From NCBI GenBank assembly GCA_036186865.1, contig AP025053.1, positions 11,473,403 to 11,537,402 on the forward strand: a DNA stretch of 64,000 nt, read 5' to 3'. Positions within the stretch are counted from its first letter, which is position 1, and every line of letters starts with the position of its first letter. This DNA is from Eustoma russellianum. Taxonomy: Eukaryota; Streptophyta; Magnoliopsida; Gentianales; Gentianaceae. Below, one piece after another: positions 21,526 through 32,834 of the stretch. Under the pieces are notes generated by a model, which was not told where the DNA came from, did not search any database, and worked only from the letters and a program-made list of their open reading frames with translations. The translations under genes were made by a program, and so were the position numbers.

Positions 21526-22203
21526 CTAGCCTATTTTTTGAGGCGTCTCTGTATATTTCAAACTTTTCAGTACCCGAGCGTTGTGCCAAGACTGGTGTAG
21601 TAGTCAACCTCCTTTTCTATTCAGCAAAACTTTTCTCGCACTCAGGTCCACTCGAACTTAGTCTTCCTCTCGGTCAGTTGACTCAACAGGACTACGATCC
21701 TCGAAAATCCCTCAACAAACTTGCAATAATATCCAAAAAGGCCAAGAAAGCTCCTCATCTTGGTGACATTTGTTGGTCTTGGCCACTCCGTAATTGCTTC
21801 GATCTTCTTTGGGTCTACTACAATGCCTTCCTCAGAAGTCACATGACCCAAGAAGGTCACATTCCTCAACCAAAACTCGCACTTGTTGAACTTTGCATAC
21901 AACTTCTTCTTCTTAAGAATCTCTAGCAGCTTTCGCACATGTTCAATTTGCGTCGCTTTATCGGGCGAATACACCAAGATGTCATCGATGAACACCATCA
22001 CGAATCGGTCTAACGGCTCCCTGAATACGGTGTTCATCAAATCCATGAATGCCGTAGGTGCAAACGTCAATCCAAATGGCATCACAATGAACTCGTAGTG
22101 CCCGTATCTGGTGCCGAAATGCCGTCTTAGCTGCATCCTCTGTCTTAATTCTTAATTGGTGATAACCCAAATGGAGATCAATATTCATAAACGTTTTATC
22201 ATC
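21526..22203 (-). pseudogene. Gypsy-2 RT, second part
   Basis: This holds the RT palm and thumb after intron 2. The catalytic [10 protein letters not shown] is near 21975; upstream of it [12 protein letters not shown] (about 22070) and downstream [29 protein letters not shown] and [12 protein letters not shown] are clear. At least one frameshift lies near 22120-22140, in the [12 protein letters not shown] block. It ends at intron 3. RT copies the element RNA into DNA in the particle. Confidence 0.85.
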
Positions 22204-22275
22204 CTACAGATAATTGCATTTGTTCAAGTTGATAATTGCGATACATAAAACTTGCGGAATTATAAAAGGTGTTAC
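22204..22275 (-). other. Gypsy-2 intron 2, in RT (72 bp)
   Basis: GTAACACC (from 22275) to TCTGTAG (ending 22204) on the minus strand, phase 0, directly after MFDQLN. Read without splicing, the frame ends in the intron (CNYL, stop at 22204-22206). With it removed, the downstream residues NIDLHLGY keep the exact spacing of the normal RT block. The position is identical to gypsy-3 intron 2. Confidence 0.82.
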
Positions 22276-23070
22276 GTTTAGCTGATCAAACATATCAGTG
22301 ATCCTCGGTAGCGGATATTTATTCTTTATCGTGCTACCATATTTTTTCTTTACGAATAAGACCGGTGCTCCCCAAGGCGAGATACAAGGTCTTATAAAAT
22401 TTCGATCCATCAATTCTTGCACTGCTCTTTGAGCTCTTAAAATTTTGCTAGTGCCATCTTGTATGGCACTTTCAAGATCGGTTTTGCTCCTGGTATCAAG
22501 TTGATCTCGAACTCTACTCTTCTTGCTTGGTGCCAAACCTGGTAGCTCATCAGGAAAAACATCCTTCTCTCCATTGGAATGTCATCGGTGGAAGGCGGCT
22601 CTTTCTAAGCGTTTAAAGCGTACACTAAGAATCCCTCGTCTTTTTTCCTCAGTGCCTTGTACGATCGTGTTGTGGTTAGATAAATGTAGCGAGGCAGCTT
22701 CTTCAACTTTGTGTTCCCCTGAAATGTAAACTCGTCCTTGGTGGGATCCTTGTGCACAACTTGCTTCTGCTGGAAATCGATATGAGCGTAGTATCTGGCC
22801 AACCAATCCATTTCCAAAATAATATTGAAATCGCTCATCTGGATTGGTACCAATGCAGCGTCAAATTCATGGTCCTCCATCTCGACATTGTAGTTCTTGT
22901 ATAGGTGATATGAGATGATCACTTGGTCTCCAGCTGATAGCACACAGTAGAAGTGCCTAGCCATTCGTGACAACTTTGGAGGTTCTTGACAATCCTCTTA
23001 GTGACAACCGAGTGACTCGCACTGCTATCAAACAAGACGTTTGCTGAGACTCTATTTAGTAGTATGGCAC
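22276..23070 (-). pseudogene. Gypsy-2 protease and RT N-terminus
   Basis: The segment starts at the splice acceptor of intron 1. The protease signature LFDSS (normally LFDSG) lies near 23035, so one active-site-flanking residue is changed. IILEMDWLARY is near 22815. The RT lead ([21 protein letters not shown], about 22370) follows, but about 13 residues normally present between the KKK block and NKYPLPRI are deleted in frame. It ends at MFDQLN before intron 2. A frame change occurs around 22550-22610. Confidence 0.82.
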
Positions 23071-23149
23071 CTAAGGGGTTATGGTCTCAAGTTCAAGGTT
23101 ACATCGATACAGATATTATAATCAAGTAAAAACTCCAAAATACATGTAC
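23071..23149 (-). other. Gypsy-2 intron 1, gag-protease junction (79 bp)
   Basis: GTACATG (from 23149) to CCCTTAG (ending 23071), phase 1, splitting a Gly codon between VVT and AIL. Downstream the protease lead continues normally. Same site and phase as gypsy-3 intron 1 (76 bp). Confidence 0.82.
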
Positions 23150-24231
23150 CTGTCACCACATTGTTGGACCCCTGAACCTCGGTATCCATCATCATGTGGA
23201 CCCGTGCATTTGGTCATGGCCTACCTATCTTGCTCTGCTGTGGGGCTGCTTTCGGGGGTACTCTTCGTGGCTCAGGGCAGTCCTTCGACATGTTGCCAAC
23301 TTTGGCACAATTGAAGCAAATCCCAATCTTTCTCCAGCAATCCCTGGTGCGTCGATGACCACACGCCGGGCAAACAGGAGTCTTCGTCGGCTGAATTCTC
23401 ACAGCCTGTTGTTGTTGTTGTTGTAGTCATGGCAAATGGCGCCTTAATGGCCGACCCACTAGCTGACCTCACGGCACCTTGATCAACCTTCTGGATCTAC
23501 TGCCGCTGCTCTCCACACGGTGCCTCTTGCTTCTCTCTTCTGCTGCCACCTACTGCAGGTCAGCCTCGAGTCAGTGGAATGCCTCCAATAACTCTCAAAA
23601 ATTTCTAGCATTAGCATTTAAAATCCCAGAGCAGATCCAAGAGTTAAACTCCGTCTCGAACTTCAGCATCTTCAGCCTGGTGTCCGACATGGTAGAAAGG
23701 GCAAATCATCCAAAAGCATGGAATCTTTCTACATACTCTGACACCGATAGGCTCCTCTGAGTCAATGCCTGAAACGTTGCCATCTTTTGCAACATTGGAG
23801 TAGCCAGAACGTGGCACTTCCGGAACTCTTCTCTGAAGTGGTGCCAGCGTACTGGCTACGGTAGGTTCTCCACAACACGGTTCCACCACTCTTGAGCTTC
23901 TCGCAACAGGAATCGTGTAACAACCTCAACCTGGATCTCCTCAGGCACCTGGAGCAGTTGTAGATTGTTCTCTATCTCCTTCAACCATGACTCTGCCTCA
24001 TTGGAATCAGAGCTCCCTTTAAAAGTCGAAACACAGGCTTCTCTTCATCTCCTGATAGAAAAATCGGAGGCCCATCTATGGTAGTGGAGGAGGCGGTAGT
24101 GGCTGGTTCTGCTGTTGCTATTGCAGCTCCAGTACCTGCACTATAGTCATCAGCGCGTTTGTCAAGGCTTGGGGCAGAGCATTCTGATTGATGATGTTGC
24201 CATCTCCGTTATGAACTCTCATTGGCGGCAT
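23150..24231 (-). pseudogene. Gypsy-2 gag
   Basis: A likely start is the ATG at 24231 (minus strand), just after the leader. Capsid-like blocks on the minus strand include the WWN/RFLLRE region (about 23900). Two zinc-binding motifs are near 23290-23370: CPACGHRRTRDCW and CFNCAKVGNMSKDC, the second with Asn where His is usual. Stops occur, for example near 24118, and frames change near 23760. Gag is the particle protein; this copy cannot make it intact. Confidence 0.75.
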
Positions 24232-24507
24232 AATGCTGTAACGTTACAGTTTTACAAAATTTACAAAATTTATAACTACTAACGCGTAAGTCAAATCTAT
24301 AGTGATCAGGTCTATATATATATGAAAGGCGAAAATCAAAACTCGAATAAAATAAACAAATAGGACGTCTAGCATAAACTATGTATGTGTGTCTCACTCG
24401 ATCATCATTTAACTCTAATGTAATAACTTATTTCTAGAGTCGATACTTAGTAACTTAATTTCTACGCTCATGGCCAAAATATATGTTTCCTCTGTGGTCT
24501 AGAACCT

Positions 24508-24519
24508 GCCTATGATACC
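24508..24519 (-). other. Gypsy-2 primer binding site
   Basis: The minus strand reads GGTATCATAGGC three bases after the LTR end, close to the initiator-Met pattern GGTATCAGAGC with one change. Confidence 0.75.
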
Positions 24520-24522
24520 GCT

Positions 24523-26859
24523 TGTAAGGACCTGTCCCGAGCCCTATTACTCGAAACGACCTCATCCGCCGTATTTCGCTAAGGAAAATACAATATATAA
24601 ACAAATTACACGTCAGCAAAGTGCCGCAAATCGATGTAAAGGAAGTCATAAAACAAAAACGTCAAAATAATCATTAATAATAGATGTACAGAGGTCTAGG
24701 CAAAAATAAACAATACAATGTTATAACGTAGATAAAAGAAATAACTAATTCTTTATAAAATACATAAAACTGAAATCTATAAATCATCTAAACCAATCCT
24801 AAGAATGTCCTTGAACTAGCCACAACCGATCGACATCCCCACTCTGAGTCCTCGACATACACTAAATCATAGTCCTGGCTGTCAACAAAAAAATTCCTCG
24901 ACATATTTACCATGGGATCATGCATGGATAAGCAATTGTTACAAAATAAATTATACTATAGAAACAAAAAAGCTTCCCATTCGCAAGTAAAATTACCGTT
25001 TTACCCCATTAACATTCAATGACACAGTCAACGTATACATCCATCAAAGTCAACATATATAATCCAATCAGAAGTTAGTCCAACTCAAATCATGATAATT
25101 TTTCCAAAATTATTACAATTCCAAGTCAAAATCAAAATTTCCGAAATTCCAAAACAAAATCGATACCAAATCCTGTTTAACCGGTCCAAAGCCAAATAAG
25201 CAAATCCGAGTCCAAGTCGGTCCAAAACAAAAGTCCAAAATTTAAAAATTCAATGCAATGGCTATAGCACTTTCCCTACAAGCAACTTACACTGTAAGAC
25301 TTATGAATTGATTCCCCAATGGTCAATATGCTATGATGCTCTATATAAAATAGCTAATATGCTAGGGCACACTAATAGCGACCAATATCATCATCATCAT
25401 CATCCGTACCCAGTATATCCCAACAACAACTAAAGATATCAAATAGCGACCAATATGTCTATACATAATGTCCCAGACTAGGTAGTTACACTCGGACGCT
25501 CTGTTTGTTTGGAATCATTCTGGCTTAACAAGTATATCCCAACGACAAATATGTCTATACATAATGTCTATACGTAATGTCCCATACTAGGTAGCTATCA
25601 AATAGCGACGAATATGTCTATACATAATGTCCCAGACTAGGTAGTTATACTCGGACGCTTTGTTTGTTTGGAATCAATCCGGCTTAATGATATATTTCAC
25701 CTTTGCAAGGGTGAATTTTCAAAATATGAATCCGATTTCCAAATATTTTCCAATATTTCCAAAAATTCCCAAAATTTCCAAATATCAAATACAAATAGAA
25801 CAAACAATCAAAAAGTCCAATATACCAAATTTCTCACCCCAATCGCATACATATATACATATATATGACCACGCTCATATATGTGCATATGCACGTATAT
25901 ACATACACGTACCTCCCTCAATCCAGTTTTCTCCCAACTCACTACCCAACTCACCTCATCTAACCTCCACCACCCTCGAGGCCCTTACTGCCCAGCACCA
26001 CAGGCTCACCCCTACCTCCACCCCCTAGCCCCCTTTCCCTCCCCAACCCTAATTTCCCTCAACCTCTCCTCTCTTAACCCTCGGCCTCCCTCAAAAACAC
26101 TCACCTCCCATATTTTCTCACATCTAACACCTCAGGCAGCAAGCATGATTTATGCTTAACACACTGCCCCAAAAACTACTGTTGCACGTGCCCCCTTGCG
26201 TCGCCGCCGGTCACCCCCTCTGACCATCAGAATTCTCCTCTTCCCCTGTCTAGCCTTATTCCACCCTCAAACTGTACAAAATCCCAATATTCAACAATTC
26301 TAAATTTTTGTCCAAACCACCAATCAAAACCCTAATTATATTTCCCCACAAAATTATACCAATACTAATCATATTTTACAAAATTTATAACAAACTCCAT
26401 ATTCCATCAGGCCCCTGGCCGAGCACACATAATCCCCTCTAACCCCTAAGCATCTCGGCCACATCATACCCGACACAAATTTTATACATATTTAAACAGC
26501 GAAATATTTTCATATGTACATATGCAAATATATACCTTTAACATTATGTACAATATATCGCATACTCACATATCCATACACACAGACATAATTGGCCCTT
26601 TCAACGGCTTCCCATGCACATAGCAATTTCAATTCAATTTTGATTCCCTCTAAATATATGCATACAAATTCGTTCCACACATCTTATATATATACATATA
26701 TTCAATCATCTATGGAAACAATTATACGAATGCATGATCCACGTTTTATAGTCAAAATAGAAACATATGTTTTGCAAAAACATGGTAAATACAATTTGGT
26801 TACTTATATTTTTTTGATATTCTATTCTGTAAATGAATTCGGGATGAATTGATGCCACA
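24523..26859 (-). repeat. Gypsy-2 5' LTR
   Basis: On the minus strand it ends CCTTACA at 24523. The start is placed at TGTGGCATC (plus 26851-26859), where the sequence character changes, giving 2.3 kb. No second LTR or target duplication is available to confirm the start. It contains a TCATCA microsatellite (about 25389-25406) and a 159-bp tandem duplication. Confidence 0.65.
25441..25690 (-). repeat. 159-bp-period duplication in the gypsy-2 LTR
   Basis: An 88-bp block beginning AAATAGCGAC at 25441 recurs at 25600 with about five changes. Between them are partial copies of the ATGTCTATACATAATG unit. Confidence 0.8.
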
Positions 26860-27440
26860 AACCCTCTATTTTTCCTCTTCTATCTGTCGGCTACTGGGGT
26901 GTTCAAGGGGAGGGGCTTTCTTTCTTCTTTCTTTTTATTTTCTTGTTAGGGGGCGGCCAGGTGTGAACTTGTGGGATGATAGGGTTGTGGTGTGTAGAAA
27001 ATGGCCCAAGAAGGCAAACTCATGTAGCCAGTACATCACTTTTGGAATAAATAAAGTTTTCTTCTGTATTCCTTGCATTTGATAGAGCTCCAGCTTTACA
27101 TTTTCTGCACTTGGTTATTTGAATGCATTCAATCCTGAGCCACATGAGAATTAGGAAAAGAGACTTGATCTTATTCAATCATTGAGCTAGATGAGAAATG
27201 AGTTGTTTTTCTTCTGTAGCACCTCAACGTGACATGAGTGCGAAAGGGGTTCAAGAATCAGTTTCCTTTTTATATTGCTCTATTTATAGTTATGAATATG
27301 AGTTTGGGTTTAGGAAGGATCCTAGTTGATAGGGTTTATATCATTCGGAAATCCCCTAATTTAAATTCCTATCTCATACTTATCCTATTTAAACTACTTG
27401 ATAAGTATTTATGATATATATATACTCATTTTTTTCTGTT
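26860..27440. other. Unassigned spacer, possible host or older repeat DNA
   Basis: No long frame and no match to other elements in the window. It has a pyrimidine tract (about 26918-26945), an AATAAATAAAG polyadenylation-like word near 27047 and AT-rich DNA ending in a short TA run (about 27411-27425) before LINE C. It could be a fragment of a gene 3' end, but nothing proves this. Confidence 0.4.
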
Positions 27441-27444
27441 ACAT

Positions 27445-28616
27445 GCCACGTCCCTTCCCATTAAACATTTGGGTTCATATTTGTACAAAGGCACTAATCG
27501 AGCACAATATTGTACATCATTATTGGAACATTTTGATGCAAGATTAACATGTTGGTCGCAAAAGATTCTCAATATGGCAGGCAGATTAACCCTTATGCAG
27601 TCAGTCCTCTCGGCTATTCCTCTACATATCATGGCAGCTGCACGTCTTCCTAAAAGTGTTATCACTGAGTTGAACCGGAAAATGTCTAATTTTCTATGGG
27701 GCGGGAAACATCATTGGAAAGCCTTGGTCATGGTATGTCACCCCAAAGACGAGGGTGGATTGGGGTTACGAAGTCTACAAGTATTGCAGCAGGCATATGT
27801 GTGTAAATTATGGTGGATGTATAAGATGTCACAGTCACCTTGGGCAAATTATCTTCGACAACGGTATGGGACACGAAGAGAGATGAAAGCTTTGATAATT
27901 GATTCTGCAGATTATAAGCAATTGTGTCGTATAGACTCCTTTTGTCACCTTCATATGGACAATACGCCAGATGGCTTGTCTTGGATGTCTGCTAACCATG
28001 GTCAGTTTAGATTACGTGCTGGTTATTCATCCTGTTGTACACCGGGTAGTGTATTTACTCATAGCAAATACATATGGTGGAGTTGGGCTCCTCGTCAAGG
28101 CCAAGTTTTCTTGTGGCGATTGTGGTTTCATCCCTTCCCGTGCCAGACAATATGGGAAGGTGGCTCATGGCTCATTCTACATGTTGTATTTTTTGTAGAC
28201 GCGCCTCATTGGATTAAAATCATGTATTCTTCAATTGCTCAGTGGTCCGCAGCATCTGGCATCATCTCTCCTTGCTTTTTTCTGGACCCCTGCCATTAGG
28301 AACGTCTTTCAAGCAGTACTTGTGCACCTGGTGGAGTAGAGCATCGGGAACCACGATGGCAGGACAGTTAGCAGTTATTGATCCAATGCTCACCTCTTGG
28401 TCAATTTGGAAAGAGTATGCTGCTGTATATTTCAGGAATGAAGAATGCTCCATTTCATGCTTACAAGAACGTATCAGAGTTGCTATCTATACTTGGTGTG
28501 CATCTGTTTCTGGAAGCAAGTTTGCGGAGTCCATCCCACTTCTGATTTCTGAGCATTACTCGCCGCAACTACGAGCTCGGAGAATGAAAATTATATGGTG
28601 GCAGCTACCGCCTTGA
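27445..28616 (+). pseudogene. LINE C RT C-terminus and zf-RVT
   Basis: An open frame from the truncation point to about 28299 holds LGSYLYKGTNR, the FLWGGKHHWKAL block and LQQAY. From about 28010 the zf-RVT region follows (KYIWWSWAPRQGQVFLWRLW), but its Cys-rich part is broken by a shift near 28150. The frame passes to 28242-28616 (SIWKEYAAVYF, SGSKF) and meets TGA at 28614-28616, where relatives have Ser, just before RNase H. Confidence 0.82.
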
Positions 28617-29090
28617 GGTAAGCTCAAGCTTAACATAGATGCGGCTGCTGGACGTCGAGGAGCAGCAGGCGGAGAAATTTTGAGAAATGACGAGGGTCGA
28701 CTTACCCTAGCTGTTTGTTTTCCTTTGCCTACTTTGCAACCCCTGCATGCTGAGTTGCAGGCACTGTTGTTCGCTCTCCTTTATTTTGCTATTTGTGGTT
28801 TCATTGAATTTGCCATAGAGATAGATTGTGCACCATTGTTGGAAATGTTCAATCGCCCAGGATCCTTTGCATATAGATTGGGTAGAGACTATGATCGGAT
28901 GTTAAGGCTGCTAAGCTCCATGGTCATTTCCATTGACTACATTCCGCGGGAAGGTAATACTGTAGCACACTTCATAGCGCAGTATGGAATGATGCATGGA
29001 CAACAATGTTCTTTCACATGCGAGAGTGATCTGCCGCCAACGGCTAGGAGGAGCTTGCTGATGGATATTCATACATCATACGTGCGATGA
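28617..29090 (+). pseudogene. LINE C RNase H domain
   Basis: This is in the same frame as the preceding piece, directly after the TGA. It starts GKLKLNIDAAAG with the first catalytic Asp, continues through GGEILRNDEG, AIEIDC (second Asp) and YIPREGNTVAHFIAQ, and ends at a TGA at 29088-29090. The domain itself is open over its full length, the best preserved RNase H of the window together with LINE A. Confidence 0.85.
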
Positions 29091-29119
29091 TGACTTCTGT
29101 AAGGGACATACACTACTAT

Positions 29120-29152
29120 TCCGCCTGCATGCTTTTGCAGGCGGCTGGGTAT
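29120..29152 (+). other. LINE C 3' UTR hairpin followed by GGGTATG
   Basis: CCGCCTGCA (29120-29128) pairs with TGCAGGCGG (29135-29143) perfectly over 9 bp with a 6-nt loop. CTGGGTATG follows. The unit lies 30 bp after the RNase H stop, the same place as the first hairpins of LINEs A and D. Confidence 0.75.
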
Positions 29153-29385
29153 GTTATTAATCTGTTTTTGTACATCTTCGCTTCATATTTTGACGTTAGG
29201 CTAATGTTGTCTGATGTTTTGATGAGGATACTTATTGCCAACATTATACTCAAGGACGACTGGGATTCTGTTTGGGTTTCAACAACGACATCACACATGG
29301 AGACAGACGCTGGAGTATTTTGTTTCTTATTCTCTGTTGTACATTTCAATTATTTTTGTATTACAACATCGCACCAATTATACAA

Positions 29386-29595
29386 ATATGTACGCTTTTT
29401 CCTTCGCCAAGGTTTTATCCACAAGGGTGGTTTTACTTGGCAAGGTTTTAATACGGCATATCATATATGATTGGCGGATGACAATTACTGATGCTTTATA
29501 CTTCCATTTCTCGTATGACATACACATCTGTAATATGATATTCCTCCGCCATAAGTGAGGATTTCAATAAATAAATATGCTTTATCGGAAAAAAA
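29386..29595 (+). other. LINE C conserved 3'-terminal module and tail
   Basis: The hairpin GCCAAG (29406-29411) and CTTGGC (29436-29441) encloses CCACAAGGGTGG, which itself can fold. CCTCCGCC to GTGAGG follows at about 29543-29560, then AATAAATAAA and the A-run. Confidence 0.78.
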
Positions 29596-29649
29596 TATAC
29601 ATATATATACACACACATATATATACATATATATATACATATATATACA
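29596..29649. repeat. TA/CA microsatellite between LINE C and LINE D
   Basis: TACATATATA and ACACACA units directly after the LINE C A-run and directly before the truncated 5' end of LINE D. Confidence 0.88.
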
Positions 29650-30169
29650 CCACAGGTAATGATATCATCCCTCATTACGTTGATTCCAAAAAAACAACAC
29701 CATGTTACCTATGCAGATTTTAGACCCATATGTCTATCAAACTTTATTAGTAAGGTCACGACAAGGATCCTAGCAACTCGTCTGTCTTCTCTCCTGCATA
29801 AGGTTATATCTCTGGAGCAAATTGGATTCCTTAAAGGACATGACATCAGTGAGCATGTCTTGATGGCCAATGAGATGGTCCACTTGATTGAAAGAAAAGT
29901 ACAAGGTGGAAATGTCATGATCAAACTAGATATGGCCAAAGCTTTTGATAGAGTTAATTGGACTTATCTTGAGTCAATCCTGCTACGCTTTGGCTTTCAT
30001 GCGCGACTCATACGCATTATTATGAATAATATGCGACATTCTAAACTCTCAATTTCTGTTAATGGAGCAAACTATGGGTTCTTCTCTCCTACACGAGGGG
30101 TAAAACAAGGAGATCCTCTTTCTCCTTTGTTGTTTATTATCAGCTCCGAAGGCTTTAGCAGAGGGATAC
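29650..30169 (+). mobile_element. LINE D, 5' portion (RT), split by gypsy-3
   Basis: A 5'-truncated L1-type LINE that starts inside RT. Its frame is open with the blocks LITLIPKK, FRPICLSNFIS, LDMAKAFDRVNW and RGVKQGDPLSPLLF, up to EGFSRGI where gypsy-3 has inserted. It resumes at 42106 with the YADD block. The RT is better preserved than in the other LINEs. Confidence 0.92.
30165..30169. repeat. Target-site duplication GATAC, left of gypsy-3
   Basis: GATAC directly precedes the TG of the left LTR and recurs exactly at 42106-42110. Confidence 0.95.
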
Positions 30170-30760
30170 TGTTGTACCCACATGATCATGTAAGTAAAAA
30201 TCTATGGATATGAAACGGAATGAAAGACGGAAATTTCTTTTATCACATGTTACTTAAGTTCCTTTAAGTCTCTTTACTTAATTCTTATTAAGGTGATACC
30301 AAGCCCAAATTAAATAAGGGAAAACTCAAGAGAGTAATACATGAGAGTAGGGTTACATGAACCATACATATCAACATATATGTATGCACGTGCAAATGAG
30401 ATATGTATGCATGCACATGCTAATTTTAGAACACAATAAAATATGTGAAACAATATAGTACATGAGCTGAAATTACAAGAAATATCAATTGGCCAAGAAG
30501 CCTACAAAATTCGGCCTATACATGGAGATCCTCTAGGAAACTCTAGTCTATTTTATTGGTTAAGACAACAAAGACAAGAGGTTATTAGGAAAAGAATGAA
30601 TAGAATAAAATATACATGTAATTAGGAAACAAGTTAAGACAACTCATTTAAGGGTGGTTGAGGTCATTAAGACCCCAACCCAAAAATCGGCCACTACTTG
30701 TCTAGGCATGGGAGATTTTTAATTTTTGCCATGATCACTTTCTCTAACCAAGAATGATGT

Positions 30761-30850
30761 AACCATGGTTTGCTAAAGTAACCTTGGTTAACACAAAAAG
30801 TAACTATGGTTGAGCAAAGTAACCAAGGTTAAGCTAGATTAACCTTGGTT
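30761..30850. promoter_or_regulatory. Five AACCWWGGTT boxes at about 20-bp spacing
   Basis: Boxes start at 30761 (AACCATGGTT), 30780 (AACCTTGGTT), 30802 (AACTATGGTT), 30821 (AACCAAGGTT) and 30841 (AACCTTGGTT). Spacings are 19, 22, 19 and 20 bp, near two helical turns, so the sites would face one side of DNA. The same set is at 39269-39358 in the other LTR. Boxes 4 and 5 can also pair with each other. A dimeric DNA-binding protein is the simple explanation; which one is unknown. Confidence 0.65.
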
Positions 30851-32630
30851 AAGTTACAAGGAAGCCCTAATCTCCCCAATTCCCTCCCAAAAACCGTCCC
30901 CCCTAAGCCTCCAAACATAGTTCAATTCAACTTGTTCTAGAAGTCTCTCTCTCTCATATTGCAAGACCAAGAACACTTAGCAAAAAATCTCCACCTTTCC
31001 TTCATCAAGAGATTTCGGCCCCTCCATCTTGAGGGCTAGGACTTCAAGCTCACTTCAAGACCTCAAGGAGACATCTAGGTAAGTGTTGTTCCTAATCTCC
31101 TTAAGAGAATTCTCATTTTTATGAGAATGAAACTCACATGCATTCTCTTGTTTTATGCTAAAACCGTGGGTTCAAGGTGGAAATAGGGGAAAGCTACCAA
31201 CTTTCTTAGGAGGAGATACATTGAGGTGCTTGAATCTCCATTTCAAGACTATTTGGTAAGATGCTCTAACTTAAAGATGACTTAGTTCTTTCATTTGAAT
31301 AAAGAACTAAACTTTTTACTTCACTCCCTCAAAACCGTGTACCCTAGGTGAAAAGGGTGAAGGATCTCACCACATCTCACTTCCTAACCAAACAAAGGCA
31401 AAAGCTTTAGTTGAAGAGGCAAGTATACTTTAATTTCTTGTAATATATGTGAATATGTGCATGCATGAATGTCTAGAAGACTAGGTTATGACTTTAGTGA
31501 AAATGTGTCTAAGTTGCTACTCTTGATGTTTGAAATTTGTTAAAATTAGGGGACTGTTTTGTGGAATAATGAATAGTTCATGTGAATGACTTTTGCATGC
31601 TAAAGAGGAGACTTGAAATTGTATAGGAGAGCCTTATTAAGTCTATTGAATGGTCATTAACTTGGACCATAGGCTAAAGAACAAGAAGTAGGGAAGAAAA
31701 GATGTTTCTATGCATGTTGACTGAAAATGGAATTCTGGACAGATTGTATGCCTAATTGATGGACTTATTTTAGGACCTTGTAACCGTTGGATTGAGCTTA
31801 TTTTTGGTGTGGTCGTAGCATATTATGTCTAGTTTACTGTGGCTTTGGAATTTCTGGAAAATCATTTGTGGATTGGTCAGAAATAAAATTTTAGTACCAG
31901 TGGGTCAAAACCGTTTCTGGACGTACCACCTTAGGAAGAAAAATTATTTGAGTAACTTAAACATCTTGGATTGGCCTGAAATTTTTACAGGAAGTACCTA
32001 AGACATAGAGCTAAGTTTCCATGTAAAGAAATTGACTTTCCCTATTGATTTTGATGGTAAACTATTGAAGGGAAGTTGGTGTAATATTCTGGAAAAACAG
32101 GACAGATTGACCCTATGTGCTTATATGAGTTGTATAATATTTATTTTGACTTGTTTTGGTGAATGGGTAATTGAATATTGTTCATAAAGGAAACAGGGAA
32201 GATTTCCAGGTACAAAGTGAGCCCCATAATGAGTTTATGGAAGGAGACAAGGTAAGGAATGGAGTTAAGGGTACAGCAGAATTCCTGTTGCACCCACGTT
32301 GGAAGTTAAATTTATAGAGGCACTTACATTTGTCAAGAGTTCATGAAATTTGTACAGAATGTAGTCAAGATCATATGGTGCATGTCCATGTTTTTAGTTT
32401 CTGGAAAATGGGCTCAAAGGATGGATTCTAAGACCGGACAATACAGGACATATTGCTGGAATTTTTCCAGCTCATGCAGAAAGTTGTGTGTGATATCATA
32501 AGTGCCTTATATCATGTTGCATCTCATGCATTTGCATTGGCATGCTCATATGTTTCACGCCATGATTTTGGTGATGTTTTATATAAAGTTTTGAAAGAAT
32601 TCCGTCCCTTCTGGCCAGCTTAACCCGCTA

Positions 32631-32834
32631 CAGATCCGGGGTTAATTGATCTGAAGATTATAAGAACCGACCCAGACCCGGTATAATAGGTCTGAAGATG
32701 ATCATGATTATAAGAACCGATCCAGACCCGGTATAATAGGTCTGACGAGCCATAAGAACCGTACCAGGTCCGGTATAATAGACCTGAACGTGAACATATT
32801 ATAAGAACCGAGTCATGCCCGGTATAATAGGCTG
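32631..32834 (+). repeat. Hairpin array in gypsy-3 LTR with covarying stems
   Basis: Five units. Stems: CAGATC/GATCTG (32631-32653), CAGACC/GGTCTG (32673-32694 and 32723-32744), CAGGTC/GACCTG (32765-32786) and a decayed CATGCC/GGCTG (32814-32834). The loops of the last four are CGGTATAATA. Most units are preceded by ATAAGAACCG. The arms change between units while pairing is kept. Copies lie at 41139-41342. Confidence 0.8.

Larger units (their letters stand above)
19977..26859 (-). mobile_element. Gypsy-2: truncated chromovirus with three introns
   Basis: A minus-strand Ty3/gypsy element in the order 5' LTR, primer site, gag, protease, RT, RNase H and integrase. It breaks off in the integrase C-terminus at about 19977. 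The 3' LTR and any chromodomain are absent. Coding segments resemble gypsy-3. Three short GT-AG introns interrupt the coding region, two of them at the same positions as in gypsy-3. Stops and shifts make it inactive. Confidence 0.9.
27441..29595 (+). mobile_element. LINE C: 5'-truncated L1-type LINE
   Basis: It begins in the RT C-terminal region (block SLPIKHLGSYLYKGTNR) just after a short TA run and ends with an A-run at 29589-29595. It contains RT end, zf-RVT remnant, RNase H, one hairpin plus GGGTATG, and the terminal module. 5' truncation is the usual fate of target-primed insertions. Confidence 0.9.

Noticed and set aside
23214..23402. A separate small zinc-finger gene
   Set aside because: The Cys motifs are the nucleocapsid part of gypsy-2 gag, in line with protease downstream.
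25660..26159. Overlapping frames of 66-122 residues in low-complexity DNA
   Set aside because: Within the gypsy-2 LTR, rich in Pro/Ser/Tyr/Ile from simple sequence; no domain or homologue recognised.
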